A stretch of 64,000 bases of DNA, taken from assembly GCA_027943245.1 (NCBI GenBank), contig JANDJZ010000077.1, positions 48,345-112,344 of the forward strand. The letters are read 5' to 3'. The stretch is from Acanthamoeba sp. SK_2022b (Eukaryota; Discosea; Longamoebia; Acanthamoebidae). Below the pieces are notes generated by a model. It was not told the DNA's origin, searched no databases, and saw nothing but the letters and a program-made list of their open reading frames with translations. The position numbers and the translations under genes are program-made. Shown here piece by piece: positions 20,798 through 31,845 of the stretch (position 1 is its first letter; the number at the start of each line of letters is the position of its first letter).

Positions 20798-22715
20798 TCA
20801 CTCGTCAGTCCCGTTCGTCGTCTGCTCATTCTCTTGCCTGGTGGTCTTCTTTTTGTTTCCTTTCTTCTTCTTCTTGCCGGCTGTCCCGTCCCCTCCATCC
20901 TGCGCTACTTCCTCAACTTGGTCGTCGTCGTCTCGCTTTTCGCCGTCGGCCCCGGCTACCGTGCTTGGGGTGGCAGGCTCCTTGGCTTTCTTCTTTGTCT
21001 TGCCCTTCTTCTCCTTCTTTGCCACTGTCTCGACCTGATCTTCGCTCTTTGTTGTCTCGTCTTCGCCTTGCTCCTCTTTGTTTTGCGTTGACTCGTCGCT
21101 TTCCGCTGTCGGCTTCACTTCTTCCTGTTTCTCGTTGGTCGCCTTCTCTTTCCTCTTCGTTTTCTTGGCCGTCGCTACTGGCTCCTTGTCCTTTTTCTCT
21201 TCGTCGTCGTCCTTCTCTCTGTCGTCGTCCTCGGCTTCGTCCACGTTCTTCTTTGACTTCTTTTCCTTTCCCATATTCGTCTCCGGTCTCTCTTCGTTTT
21301 CATTCTTTTCCTTCTTCGCCTTCGCTTTCTGCTTGTCGCCTTTCGCTTTCTGTTGCTGAACTGCGATGCCGTCCCTCTCGCCGCGGTTGAAGCGCTCAAC
21401 GCGTTCCAGCAGACGCCTGGCCTCCTCCCTGTCCTTGATGCGTCGGCCGTCCATCGCCGGCGCTGAGAGCCGCTTGAGGCCCCCGCCGTCCTCGTTCCTG
21501 CGCGCCGCAGCCTCGAGCAGCTCGCCGTACACGTCGGCCGGGATGGCGTTGTCGTCGCACACGAGCTCGACGAGCGCTGGGTGAGTCTCGACCACGCGCA
21601 CCAGCACTCGAGCGGCCTCCTCGCCCGCCTCGTTGCCGTCGACCTCGAGCCGCTCGAGGCCGGCGCAGGCCACCTCCGCTGGCGCCGCGCATGCCAGACA
21701 TTCCAAGGCCGCGCCTAGCGCTGGGCCGAATCGGAGTTGAGGCGCAGACGCGTCTCCGTTGCTCGACGCGCCCTTCTTCGCGCGCAGCGTGCTACGGCTC
21801 GAGTCGGTCATCGCGCCCTTGGGCTTCTTGAGCGTGCCCCTCCCCTGCTCGCCGCCCGCTGGCGAGAACGAGAGCGCGTCGCGATTGGGCGGTTGGCCGC
21901 CTCGCAGGGCAAAGCTTCGGAGAGTGGGGCCGGCCTTGGTCAGGAACTGATGGATGGCCGCCGCCGTCTTGTCGCGTTCTTCGCTCTTTGACTTGGTCAA
22001 GTTGTACGACACGCTGCACGTTTGACGGGACACGCAGGTGAGAGTGCGAGGAGTGCACAATCTGTGATGGCGCGCGCGTACCTAAGGGCTGTCAGCTTGA
22101 GGTCGGGAGTGAGCGCCGTCAGGGCGGTGAAGAGCTCCTGCATGCCCTCGTCCTGCAGGTCGCAGTCGTCCAGGACCAGCTGGCCCAACCTGTTGGCTCC
22201 GCCAATGATCTACGAGCCCGCGGTAGTGGGTGAGCTCGTGTGTCACTCGTGACAGAAGCAATAGAAATTACATATCAAGAAAAGAAATATTTAAAATAAA
22301 ATAAAATAAAATATAGATTCAAGTGTACGGACCAGCTGAGAAATGAGCGGAGTGATGTCGGGCCGAAGCGCGGGGTTGCCGCTGATGTTGAGGTCGACTG
22401 GCTCGGTGAGGTCGTTGTTGTTGTGCAGGGCAGTCAGGAACTTGGCCACCTTGGGCGCCGTGATGCCCGTGTACGAGATGTCCAGGTAGCGCAGCGTCGT
22501 CGTGAACAGGCCCAGCGACACCAGGTCCTCTGCTTGCTCTGCAAGTTCCTGCACTGTCAGAGACTTGGCCTGCCCAAACACCCGAAGAAAAGGAGTGATG
22601 GTTTTCCCCCACGGTTACCTTCAGTGATCGGGTTGTGCGAGACGTTGAGGCGTCGCACGCCGCAGCCCTTGTTCTTCACGTACTTGCAGATTTCTGTCCC
22701 CGTTGCGTGTTGTGT

Positions 22716-22782
<67 letters not shown>

Positions 22783-25327
22783 AAACAGAAGCCGATGCTC
22801 CATGGCGTTGCGGGTGTGCCACATACCGGCGATGTCGAGGGCACAGTTGGCGAGGTGGATCTCGTAGAGGCACGAGCCGGAGGAGATCACGTGATTGAGC
22901 GAGGCCGTTCCCTCGAGCCCGAGCATGTTGTGGGAGAGGTTGAGATATCGCAGGTTGGCGCCTGTGGTGCGCATGAGTCACTCGAGTCACTCCATAAGAA
23001 TGCAAATAATAATAATAATAATAATAATAATACGAATAATGTTTTACAAAATAATCATAAGAATAAAAAAGCAACGGGCGAAGGGATAGGCGTCACCTGT
23101 GGCAAAGATGAGTGCCTCGGAGAGATAGGCGATGCCCTTGTGAGTGATGCCGCAGTTGGAGAAGTCCACGTGTGAGATGTGGTTTCCAATGATCTTCAAA
23201 ATTTCACCTGTGACCACAAGAGGCGTAAGCTAGAGGGATATGGCCAACAAATAAACCATAATGATTAAAGAAATATAAATGAGCAATAAAACGGTGAGGA
23301 GAGGAGAACCCAAGTGCTTCCAGGATTTCTCGTCGAGTTTGGTGCCGGAGAGGGAGAAGTGCTCGAGTTCGAGTTCGCCCAACGCGGGCGGGGCGAGGGT
23401 CGAATAGGACACCGAGGAGGCGAGCGAGGAGCGAGGAGACACGACCGACGAACCCACCACAGACGACGGCAGTGACGACCGCCGCTTCTTCAAGCACTCG
23501 CTCAGCTTCTTGAAGAACGACTCTGTTGACGATCGCGATCATGTTTGTGTGAGATGTCAAGTGCCACAAGCGAGCCGGCTGGTTTGTTTCTTTACCTCCG
23601 AGCGGGAGCGACGAGAGGGTGAGATGGGTGAGTGACGACGTGTGGGAGAGGAGCTCCACTATCTGCGTCTCGAGCGTCTTGCCCCATGGCTCTGTCGGCG
23701 CGCCTTCCACTGCAGTACAGGGAACGAAAGATTACAATCTGAGTTAGTTTAGGTCCGACGCGCGCAGGTCAAACACACGCGCACACAGGAGGCCAACGAA
23801 CCGCGAGGGCTGCGAGGCAGCTTGGGGATGGCCTCCCCTTCGCCCAGACCACCGGCGGAGGCGTTGAGCGGGAGGAGCTCCTTGGCCGCCATGATCAGAC
23901 TGCCATCCGTGCTCGCCACCGCGTAGTCCCGCAGGCTAACGTGCTTGAAATGTCGGTTGAAGTAGAGCGCCTTGCACAACGCCTGCGTGGGTGTGCGTGC
24001 GTGTGATGAGTGGCCATGGCGTCGGCATGCAACACGAAAGGAGGACAACCAGCCTACCTTAAAGTGAATGGCGTTTTGGAGCGGTGGATTGTCGAGCACG
24101 CGATCCTTGTCGGCGAACTTCTGCTGCAGGTAGCGCTTGAATTCGGGCAGAAACTGAATGGTGGCCTCCTTCAGGTCGGGGCTGCTCTTCACGTCGCGAA
24201 TGCCGTAGTAGTTGCACCACGCGCAGAAGATGTGCCAAAAGTTGTCAACACCGCCGGCACTTCCTGATTGGTTGAATGGGGCAACTCGTCAGTGAGGGAC
24301 ATGGCTCGAATTGGTCTAAGGCGCTTCTGTGTACCGACGATGCGCTCAACCTCGTGCGGCGCCGGATCGATCAGTCTGTAATGTGCCCGTTTCAAATGTT
24401 GTGAGTGTTATGTAGGAATCAAATAAATAAATAAAAACAAATAAAGGCAAAGAGGAGAGGGCACATCTTCTGGTCGACGTTGACGATGAGCTGTTGCATG
24501 AAATGTTCAGGGAAGTCTGGGTGCAGGCCTCGGTAGAGACCCTCGACCACGCGGACGATCTGGCCCACCTCCTGGCTGTTAAACTGTTCACGACAAAGAA
24601 GTTAGACTCTCGACACACGACGCACCACAATGGCCAAATAGCAGCAGACGAACCAGAATGTTGAAGGTGTGGAAACGTATGTCGAGCTGGACACAAGGCA
24701 AGAATGGGAGGTCAGGTTCGGTTCATCAATGGGGCATGCATCGTCGACATGAGCTGTGTGAGTGTGTTTACCTGATCCGCCTTGGCGGCGTGCAGTTCGG
24801 AGAGTTCGTAGTAGTGGCCACATCGCTGGAGCCCCTTCTTGCCAAAGGCGCCCATCTTGAAGGAGAAGATGTGGAACGGCCCCAGGACGAGCAGGCGCTT
24901 CTGGACCTTGCCCTTGGGGTTTATCTTCTTCACCCAAGTCGAGTACACGATCTCGTAGTCGCCATAACTGCTCAGAGTCTCGTACACAAACTCTGCACAT
25001 CCCACAACCCACATGCACACCACAACGCCGCGTCCACGCACAGCCCAGCGAGCTATGTGTCAACTCGCCCGATAGAGGAATTGAAAATAATAAAATAAAT
25101 TGTGGATAAAGGCACGTGAGGGATAGAGTGTGAGAGGATTAAATAAGTTGTTAATAAAAACCAATTAAAAATTAAACAAAAAATAAGGCAAAAAAGAGCG
25201 AAAGCGAAGACGAACCCAGCTCTTTGGCCTTGAGTCCGACGGAAGCGACACTGTTGCGTTGAGAGACACGCCTGCCCGCTGAAGAAGATGATGAAGAGAA
25301 AGAGTACGTGGCCTCTGTTGCCGCCAT
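20798..25327 (-). CDS. CARMIL-like leucine-rich repeat protein (actin regulator)
   Basis: A large multi-exon gene starting MAATEATYSFSSSSSAGRRV (25327) and stopping at 20798. The N-terminal exons give a PH-like domain (EIVYSTWVKKINPKGKVQKR; FHIFSFKMGAFGKKG; LDIRFHTFNI). A linker (HIFCAWCNYYGIRDVKSS) precedes many LRR units: FKHVSLRDYAVASTDGS, LTHLTLSSLPLGG, ISHVDFSNCGITHKGIAYL, LRYLNLSHNMLGLEGTASL, IHLANCALDIAG, VRRLNVSHNPITE, LRYLDISYTGITAPKVA and LGQLVLDDCDLQDEGMQEL. This order matches CARMIL/LRRC16 proteins, first described in Acanthamoeba as a myosin-I and capping-protein partner. The C-terminal 250 residues are Lys/Glu-rich with a low-complexity KKKKGNKKK end. I could not find a proline-rich SH3 ligand there, so this is probably a paralogue rather than the classical protein. 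An intron carries (TG)n at 22717-22779. Confidence 0.75.
22717..22779. repeat. (TG)n microsatellite in a CARMIL-like gene intron
   Basis: About 31 TG units on the + strand between two LRR exons (NVSHNPITE and the exon ending LANCALDIAG). Confidence 0.95.
22995..23035. repeat. (AAT)n tract in an LRR intron
   Basis: A run of AAT triplets (about nine) in an A/T-rich intron of the CARMIL-like gene. Confidence 0.8.
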
Positions 25328-25663
25328 CCTTGATCGAGCCACTTCAAATCAGCTCAATTTAACTTGGAATCAAGATCAACTCACTTCTTGTCAGGGATTT
25401 TATGGCGTCGTAGATGTGCTCCGCGAAAGGAAGGATTCGACGAAGAGCCACCAACTGCCACGGGGGAAAGTGAGCTGCACAAACAGAGTCCCAACGGGCT
25501 CGGCTCCGGACGTCGTAAACGGGGCACCGAAAGGCCAACGGGCAATTTACCTGTTCTGCACAAAAAACAAGCTTCCGATCGGGCTTGCCGAATTTTATCG
25601 ATTTATTTGACAGCAAACACTATTAATAATTTGTACTTTGTTTTTATTTAGACAAAATATTCA
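25328..25663. other. Gap between the CARMIL-like start and the methyltransferase 3' end
   Basis: Both flanking genes read leftward, so this should hold the CARMIL-like promoter. No further gene or motif recognised. Confidence 0.4.
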
Positions 25664-27065
25664 CTACACGCCCTTCCCGCTGGCCGCTTTCGTCGGCTTC
25701 TTCTGAAGCTTGAACAGGTGCGTCTTCTTGAGGTGCTTGGGGTTCATCTGCACCGCCTCCACCGGTTTGCACTTGATCTGTTGCCGGGGTCAAGAAGTTT
25801 GGTTTAACCACACGACTGCTGCTGTCTTGCGCGCTGTGTTGGCTGGCAGGGAAGCGGCAGGTGTACCTCTTCGGATGTGAAGTGTTTGCCAATCATCTTG
25901 AAGAACTGCTTGTCGTTCTTTCGTCGCTTCTGCCACGAGAGGTACACCACCGTCTCGGGCGAACAAATATCCTGTAGTGCGCACGGCCCCATGTATTCTT
26001 CAGTTGAAGAGCAAGCACGATCAAGCACCGAGCTGATTGCTGGTCGCGGCGTACGTTAAGAGTCTGTGCGAGGGGCGCAAAGAGGTGTTCCCAATACACC
26101 ACGTCGCTCGCCACCACCACGTCGATCGGTCGTGCAATGTGGTCGTATGCCTCACCCCTGCTCACCATTCGGCCACCACGCTGTGAGCACGCTGCGAGTC
26201 CGCACGCAGGAGAGAAGACGCAGAGTGTACCAGGCCAGCGGTGCAGCCTCGCAGCAGTCGGGAGAAGGCAACAGGTGGGCATTGGCTTCGATGTTCCACT
26301 CCATCAGCGGCAGCACCTGGTGTGGCGTTATTAGGATGAGAGAAGGCGCCCAATCGATGCGTGGCGGAGGGCAATTCTTACGTCGGGCAGGTCGGTGAGC
26401 ACCACGCGAGCGCCCTTGGAGGCCAGAAATACGCCCGGTATGCCCGTGCCGGCGCCCAGCTCCACAACCCTGATGAACCCGTTTGGCGGTTTAGGGCAAT
26501 GTTTGAGATGCAGTAATGAGCATAGAGAGCGGCAATGCGCACCGCTTGCCTGTCCACCAGTTATGGCCGTCGACTGTTGGCGGGAATGCCTCGCTCGAGT
26601 TGAAGTAGTCGGTCAGCACCAGACTCTTGGGGGAGCAAAGTGCAGCAGCTCACAGTCAGCTAAATAAATAAGAAAAGTTTATCTTTATTTGGCTTTAGTT
26701 ATTAATAATTAAATTGAAGGGAGGCGTACGGCGTGCCAGACTTGGTGGGCAATGCCCAGGCGAGGTTGCTGCTTGATGTTAATCTTTAACCCCGAAATCA
26801 GGTACTCGGTCACTACGAACTCATTCTCATCGCCCAAATCGGGCGAAGGATCTTCTGTTTCCAGGATGTCGCTCGGGGCAGAAGTCTTTTCTTTGCGAGC
26901 TACCTCCTCATCTTCATCATCAGAAGATGAAGAGTAGACGGGCGCACCGAGCAAGGCGCCCCAAGCAATATCTTCATCTTCGCTCCATTCGTCCAAATTG
27001 CAGCCCTCGTCCGGCTGCCACAACCGCGCGTTGCCAGCCTTTGCTTCTTTCATAGTAGATTCCAT
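25664..27065 (-). CDS. METTL21/methyltransferase-16-type protein lysine methyltransferase
   Basis: SAM-dependent methyltransferase. The start MESTMKEAKAGN (27065) is the first ATG in an N-terminal exon that otherwise only opens with TTG. An acidic N terminus (SDDEDEEVARKEK) leads to FVVTEYLISGLKINIKQQ and LGIAHQVWHA. Motif I is VVELGAGTGIPGVFLASKGA, followed by VVLTDLPD; the family motif is DVVVASDVVYWEHLFAPL (compare DVV.(S)DVVY). The C-terminal part contains ETVVYLSWQKRRKNDKQFF and ends HLFKLQKKPTKAASGKGV. This order is that of seven-beta-strand methyltransferases of the METTL21 group, which modify lysines on chaperones, elongation factors and similar proteins. The substrate here is unknown. 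Confidence 0.82.
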
Positions 27066-27797
27066 CTCCCCTTCCCGTCTGACGTTTCGTGCTGCCAACT
27101 CCCGCAGTGAGAATCAAGAACGTTTCCCGTTCCCCTCCCGCCCGTAAAATACTTGGCAAAAACAGAGCAGTTGCCCAGACCCCGAACTCCTCCTTTTCGG
27201 ACCGACACTGCTTTGCACTGTGTGACTGCCTGAGGTTGCGGCGGGCTCCTAGAACTGCCAAAGCCTCGACCACAAGCCAGAGGTGGGTGGTGGCCGGCAC
27301 TCATGACCGAGGTACCAGTGTGGGCACCCCGTAGCCCGCGACTACAAGACCGACCGGGCAGCACGACGCCAGCATTGCGGAGGCCACACGCTATGTGCAC
27401 CCGGCCTTGAAGGAGACCAATTCGTTTTTTCCTTAGAACGTTCTTTTTAAGTGATGGCCATGTTGTCGGCAGGCTGCCGTGCGGCTTTCTTTAAATTTAT
27501 ATATCCCTACCTTACCTCGCGGTGTGGGCGGTTGCCAGACGTTCTAAGTCACGTCGGAAGTGTTGCGGCTGTCGAGGGCGCTAGCGAAATTTGGCCTGGT
27601 TTAGGAAAGGGCACCCTTACAGTCCCCACCAAGGCGACAAGTCGACCCAATGTCGACCCTCCCTGGCGTGGTTTTCGCCCAGCGTTAGGTACGTGGACAT
27701 CTCTGGCCACCCAGCGTCCACATTTAAACATCACAGTTGCACCCCAGCAATTGGTAACACTATCACACAACCGCTATCCTCACCACTCAGTTAGTTC
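27066..27797. promoter_or_regulatory. Divergent intergenic region (methyltransferase / KGG protein)
   Basis: About 730 bp between two outward-pointing start codons. A TATA-like A/T stretch (tttaaatttatatat, about 27490) lies roughly 300 bp before the KGG start, and a small inverted repeat (gtcgacccaatgtcgac) is at about 27642-27658. ORFs here look non-coding. Confidence 0.4.
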
Positions 27798-29242
27798 ATG
27801 TCGCGCCGTAGAAGAGAAGAAGGAGAGGATTACAGCGAGGAGGGCGAAGAGGGCTATGGTCAAGGCGGCCGTGGCGAGTCTCGCCGCGGCTTTGCTGCGA
27901 TGCCCAAGGAGCGCGTGCGTGCCATCGCCGCCAAGGGCGGCCGCGAGTCAGGCCGACGGCGGCGCGAGGAAAGCGAAGGCGAAGAAGAGGAGGAAGAGGG
28001 ATATCGCGGTGGACGAGGCGGGTCGCACCGCGGCTTTGCTGCGATGCCCAGGGAGCGCGTGCGTGCCATCGCCGCCAAGGGCGGTCGCGAATCGGGCAGA
28101 CGGCGGCGCGAGGAAAGCGAAAGTGAAGGCGAGGAGGAGGAAGAGGGATATCGTGGCGGCCGGGGAGGTCGCGGCTTCGCCGCGATGCCCAGAGAGAAGG
28201 TCAGAGCCATCGCCTCCAAGGGTGGCCGCGTGTCCGGCAAGCGGAGGCGTGAAGAGCTCGGCTACGACAGGTGTGGGCCAGCAACTGCCCGTCTGGTGGT
28301 GTGAAGTGCGGATAGGTCTGATGGGCACGTGCCCTGTTGTTGACGTATGGTTACTGCCAGGTACGGCGAAGAAGAGGAAGAGGGCCGTAGGAGGCCGCGG
28401 CGAAGGGAGGAAGACTACAGCGAAGAGGAGGAAGAGTATTCCGGTCGCGACCCCTTTGCCACTGGCCCCTCCCAGTCCGTGAGAAGGTAGAGGGTGACCG
28501 CTGGCCAGTCATACAATCCCACACACGGGCCAGCAGCTGACGCGTGCTCGCGGGACAGGATGTACGAGACGGGCGAGAGAAGACCCAAACATTCGTTGAG
28601 GGAGGAAGACCAGGGCGTGGGCTACGAGGAAGAGGAGGAGGCGCCCGAGGACCGCATGGGCTACTACGGCAAGGGTCGCGATCCGCCCCTCTCCCTCCTT
28701 TTTTGTGTAGTTATTCCTTTCTTTCACTCATTGTAGACATCAAACACACACACACACACACACATCACACACACATGAAACACACACACATCCAACACAC
28801 ACACATCACACTACCACACACAGGAGCGCGTAAAGGCTTTGCTGCGATGCCGAGGGAGAGGGTCAGGGAGATCGCAAGCAAGGGCGGCCGCCACTCGCAC
28901 GGCTACAAGCACAAGGCCAAGTAGGCGCCAACCACTCCGAAGTGGCAGTGGAAGTGGCTAGCCCTTACCGAAGTGAGTGTCGACAGGTATGCGGAGGGGA
29001 GCATGGAGGAGGTGCCCGCGGACGAAGACGAGGAGCAGAGGGGCGGCTACTACCGGGTAGGCTTCGCGGCGATGCCCAGGGAGCGCGTACGCGCGATCGC
29101 GAGGAAGGGCGGACGCCACTCTCACGGATATGGAGATGAGGGGGAGGAGGAGGAGTACCGTCTGGGCGAGGAGGAACAGGAGCGCTATCCCATGCTCAAG
29201 CCCTCTGGCGCACGGGCCAGACGATCCGGCTACGCTTACTAG
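27798..29242 (+). CDS. KGG-repeat stress-type protein with five repeats
   Basis: Five copies of a motif close to GFAAMPRERVRAIAAKGG, the KGG motif of bacterial stress proteins (GsiB/YciG type, related to group-1 LEA proteins), are separated by acidic and arginine-rich spacers such as RRRREESEGEEEEEEGY. Five exons splice in frame: 27798-28270 (three repeats), 28361-28486, 28559-28674, 28824-28920 (repeat four) and 28987-29242 (repeat five), ending RARRSGYAY. If the last intron (28921-28986) is retained, TAG at 28922-28924 ends the protein after repeat four, so two isoforms are possible. The whole protein is highly charged and probably disordered and hydrophilic, as expected for desiccation or stress protection. 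Function is inferred from the motif only. Confidence 0.85.
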
Positions 29243-29378
29243 AATCCACGCACAAACAGCACGCACGCCCGCCCGCACACACTGAACGTACACAGCACAT
29301 CGTGCGAGGAGAGATGACTTGACATGCACAGAGAGTTCTTTAACAATAAATAGTGCATCAATTAAAAGGGAGAAAAGC

Positions 29379-30998
29379 TTAGGAGATTTGGTCATGAGTG
29401 GATGTCGCGCGGCACTGCGTCTCCCAGAGCATCAGCTGCTCCTTGAAGCCCTGCAGGATTGCGCACACCATCAAAGAAAAAATGAATTTAATTCTTTAAA
29501 AAAAAGGGAGATAATGTCTTGGGTACCCGGTTGGGGTCGACGACCGACCGGACGCGGCGCAGCTGCTCGAGGGCCACGTGAAACGAGATGCCAAGTCGCT
29601 GCATCATGTAGGCCAACACCACCGACGCGCTGCGTGAGATGCCTGCCGCACTGGAAATCGTTGTTGTTAGCTGTTCGTCAGTTCGTGAACGTTGCAATGT
29701 GGCTCCTCCCTACCAGTGAACGAGCACGCCGCCCTTGGCCATTCCTTCCTCGATGAAGGCGCAACACTCTGGCAAAACCTCGAGCAGGTTCGTGCGCTCG
29801 TCGTCATCGATCGCGACCACCTTGTACGTGAACGACTGGCGCCACAACACACGCACGCATGCACACACGAAAAGACACAAATCGATTGTATGAGAGAAGC
29901 AGTGGCACTCACTGTGTGAGTGGCACTCACTGTGTGCGTCGTGCGTGCAGCGCAGGGCGGGCCATACATCTGGGTAGGGCGGAGGCTCGCTCTGGAGGGC
30001 CATAAGCACATGCGTGATGTTGTGATGCACCAGCGACGCGCGGTTGGCGCCCACGGTCATGTCGCCTATGAACAGGTTCGCCATCGCGCGCTGCGGGACC
30101 GAGGTGAAGATCTGCGCGGTGGTCGGGTAGAGCTCGGCGGCGTCGAAGAAGGGCAGCGACACGAGGCCCGGGTTCTCGGTGAGGTCCAGGTGCTGCAGGC
30201 CGGGCAGCACGCGCTCGCTAAAGTCGTCGGGCAGCGACTCGAGCCGGTTGCCGGCCAGCCGCAGGGTGGCGAGCTTGCCGCCGAGCGCCGAGGCGAAGTC
30301 GGGCGGCAGCGACTCGAGCCGGTTCTGGTTGCACGAGAACGAGACGAGCGAGGCGAGCGCGGTGACCGACGACGGCAGGCGGGTGAGGCGGTTGCTGCTC
30401 AGCGACAGCGTCGAGAGCGCGCGCATGCCCGCAAAGAGGTCGTCATCGAGGTGGGCCAGGTCGTTGGAACTGAGGTTGAGCGTCGTGAGGGACGTCAGAC
30501 ACTTGAAATCCGATGGCAACTGCGCAATCCTGTGTGTGCGTGTGTGTGAGAGTGCACAGAAGTGCAAAGAAGCGGGGGGCGCTACGCGTTGCCACGGAGG
30601 TCGAAGCAGACGAGGCCACGCAGAGCGGGACTGGAGCAGAGGCCCTCGTTGAGCTGGGTCAGTTGGTTGCACGACAGATCTAGATGTGTAAGCAGAGCCG
30701 CCGGTCCCTGTAGTCGCAGCCCTGGGGCGAGTTGCGGCAGCTTCGACTCCGCAGCTGTAGCTTCATTGTCGTCTTGTGGAAGGAGATAGGAGAGTACGTC
30801 GTCGGGCAAGCTGGCGAGGCGCTTCCACGACAGGTCTATCGCCGTGCCGTCCGCACTGAGCCAGCTGCCGCCGGGCCGCGGCTGAAAGAGCGATTCGAAC
30901 AGGAGGGCGCATTTTTGGCGGCCCCTTTCTCCCACGCTGTGCCATTGCCCCTCCGCCTGCACTTCGTGCTCCGCCTCTTCGTCGTTGGTAGCCGACAT
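29379..30998 (-). CDS. Leucine-rich repeat dual-specificity phosphatase
   Basis: Starts MSATNDEEAEHEV (30998). The LRR part has units LLTHLDLSCNQLTQLNEGL, LTTLNLSSNDLAHLDDDLF, LSTLSLSSNRLTRLPSSV, LVSFSCNQNRLESLPPDF, LATLRLAGNRLESLPDDF and LQHLDLTENPGLVSL. A dual-specificity phosphatase domain follows: MANLFIGDMTVGANRASLVH, ITHVLMALQ, VAIDDDERTNLLEVLPECC and FIEEGMAKGGVLVHC. The signature HCAAGISRS is split by an intron between TG (near 29716) and T (near 29652) and is intact after splicing. VLAYMMQRLGISFHVAL and a final GFKEQLMLWETQC complete it; TAA is at 29379-29381. LRR-phosphatase fusions are typical of amoebae. Substrates (probably phosphoproteins such as MAP kinases) are inferred. Confidence 0.9.
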
Positions 30999-31193
30999 GC
31001 GATTTATCTTCAATTTAAAGGCTATTATCTTACTTTTTTCTTTTGTACAGGAAAAGAAAAATAGGGAGGCCATGTGACGTGGAATGGGGTGTGCGTGCCC
31101 GCTTAACTAACGAAAGAACGAATCAGCTTCAGCTCAAAGTACAGAGCCGATCGAGGGACCCAAGGAGGCTCTCCATCGACACGCCACGACACG

Positions 31194-31678
31194 ATGGCCA
31201 AGGGCTACGACGCCGCCCTGAAGGTCACGGAGGCCGACAAGGTCATGTTCCTCGTGCTGCGCCGCCACTTCCGGACCGGCGACATGCGCACGCTCTATCT
31301 GGAGGCACGCCAGCTCGATAAGGAGCTGCGCTCGATAGGCCTGTGGCACATATAGAACGACGGCCGTGAAGCACATCATTATGGACAAGAAGGACGTAGT
31401 CCAAGTCTCCTACTGGTCTGAGGAGGAGTATCAGCAGGAGTACGTCTGCCGCCTGGCGCAAGTTCATCAAGATGAAAGGTGCTTCGATGCAGCCGATGCA
31501 AGAGCCCCTCGTACGTTGCAACCCACCGGTGATGAGCTTCATTTGCATGTCTGAGGGATAGGTATGTGAGATTGCTTCACTCATTGTGATTGTGCTGGAC
31601 TGACTGACAGCTATTGCTCGGTAGCTTGCCAAAAGCAGCACTGGCCACCTACAAGACCTGCAAGGCATCCACGCAGTA
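31194..31678 (+). CDS. Small hypothetical gene, uncertain model
   Basis: ATG at 31194 opens a 53-codon frame (MAKGYDAALKVTEADKVMFL...LRSIGLWHI) ending TAG at 31353-31355. Immediately after, in another frame, comes a codon-like stretch (VKHIIMDKKDVVQVSYWSEE, 31360-31490). A possible last exon is at 31610-31678 (LPKAALATYKTCKASTQ then stop). I could not find a GT-AG intron that joins the first two, so this may be a broken gene, a missed intron or a sequence error. The product is not recognised. Confidence 0.3.
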
Positions 31679-31845
31679 GTTCCTGTCGAGACGGCGCCCA
31701 GGCATGTCTGGGAAAACGCACCAATGGAACGACCTGTTTCTCCTCATTTCCTTGTTATCTCCACCAAACCTTGGCACCCAGACTCACCTCCTCCACGCAC
31801 GAGCCAAGACCTGAGTGTGGTCCTGCACTGCCTGACGTGTTGCGA

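Noticed and set aside
22635..22898. ORFs made of Cys-Val or His-Thr repeats around (TG)n runs (also near 13018, 33590, 39960, 42930, 50190, 54670)
   Set aside because: These are translations of dinucleotide repeats inside introns.
27451..28482. Long + strand ORF overlapping the KGG gene in another frame
   Set aside because: It begins in intergenic DNA and runs through the KGG exons out of frame; the KGG frame has clear repeated motifs.
29640..29720. Apparent loss of the phosphatase catalytic cysteine
   Set aside because: The cysteine codon is split by an intron and is intact after splicing.
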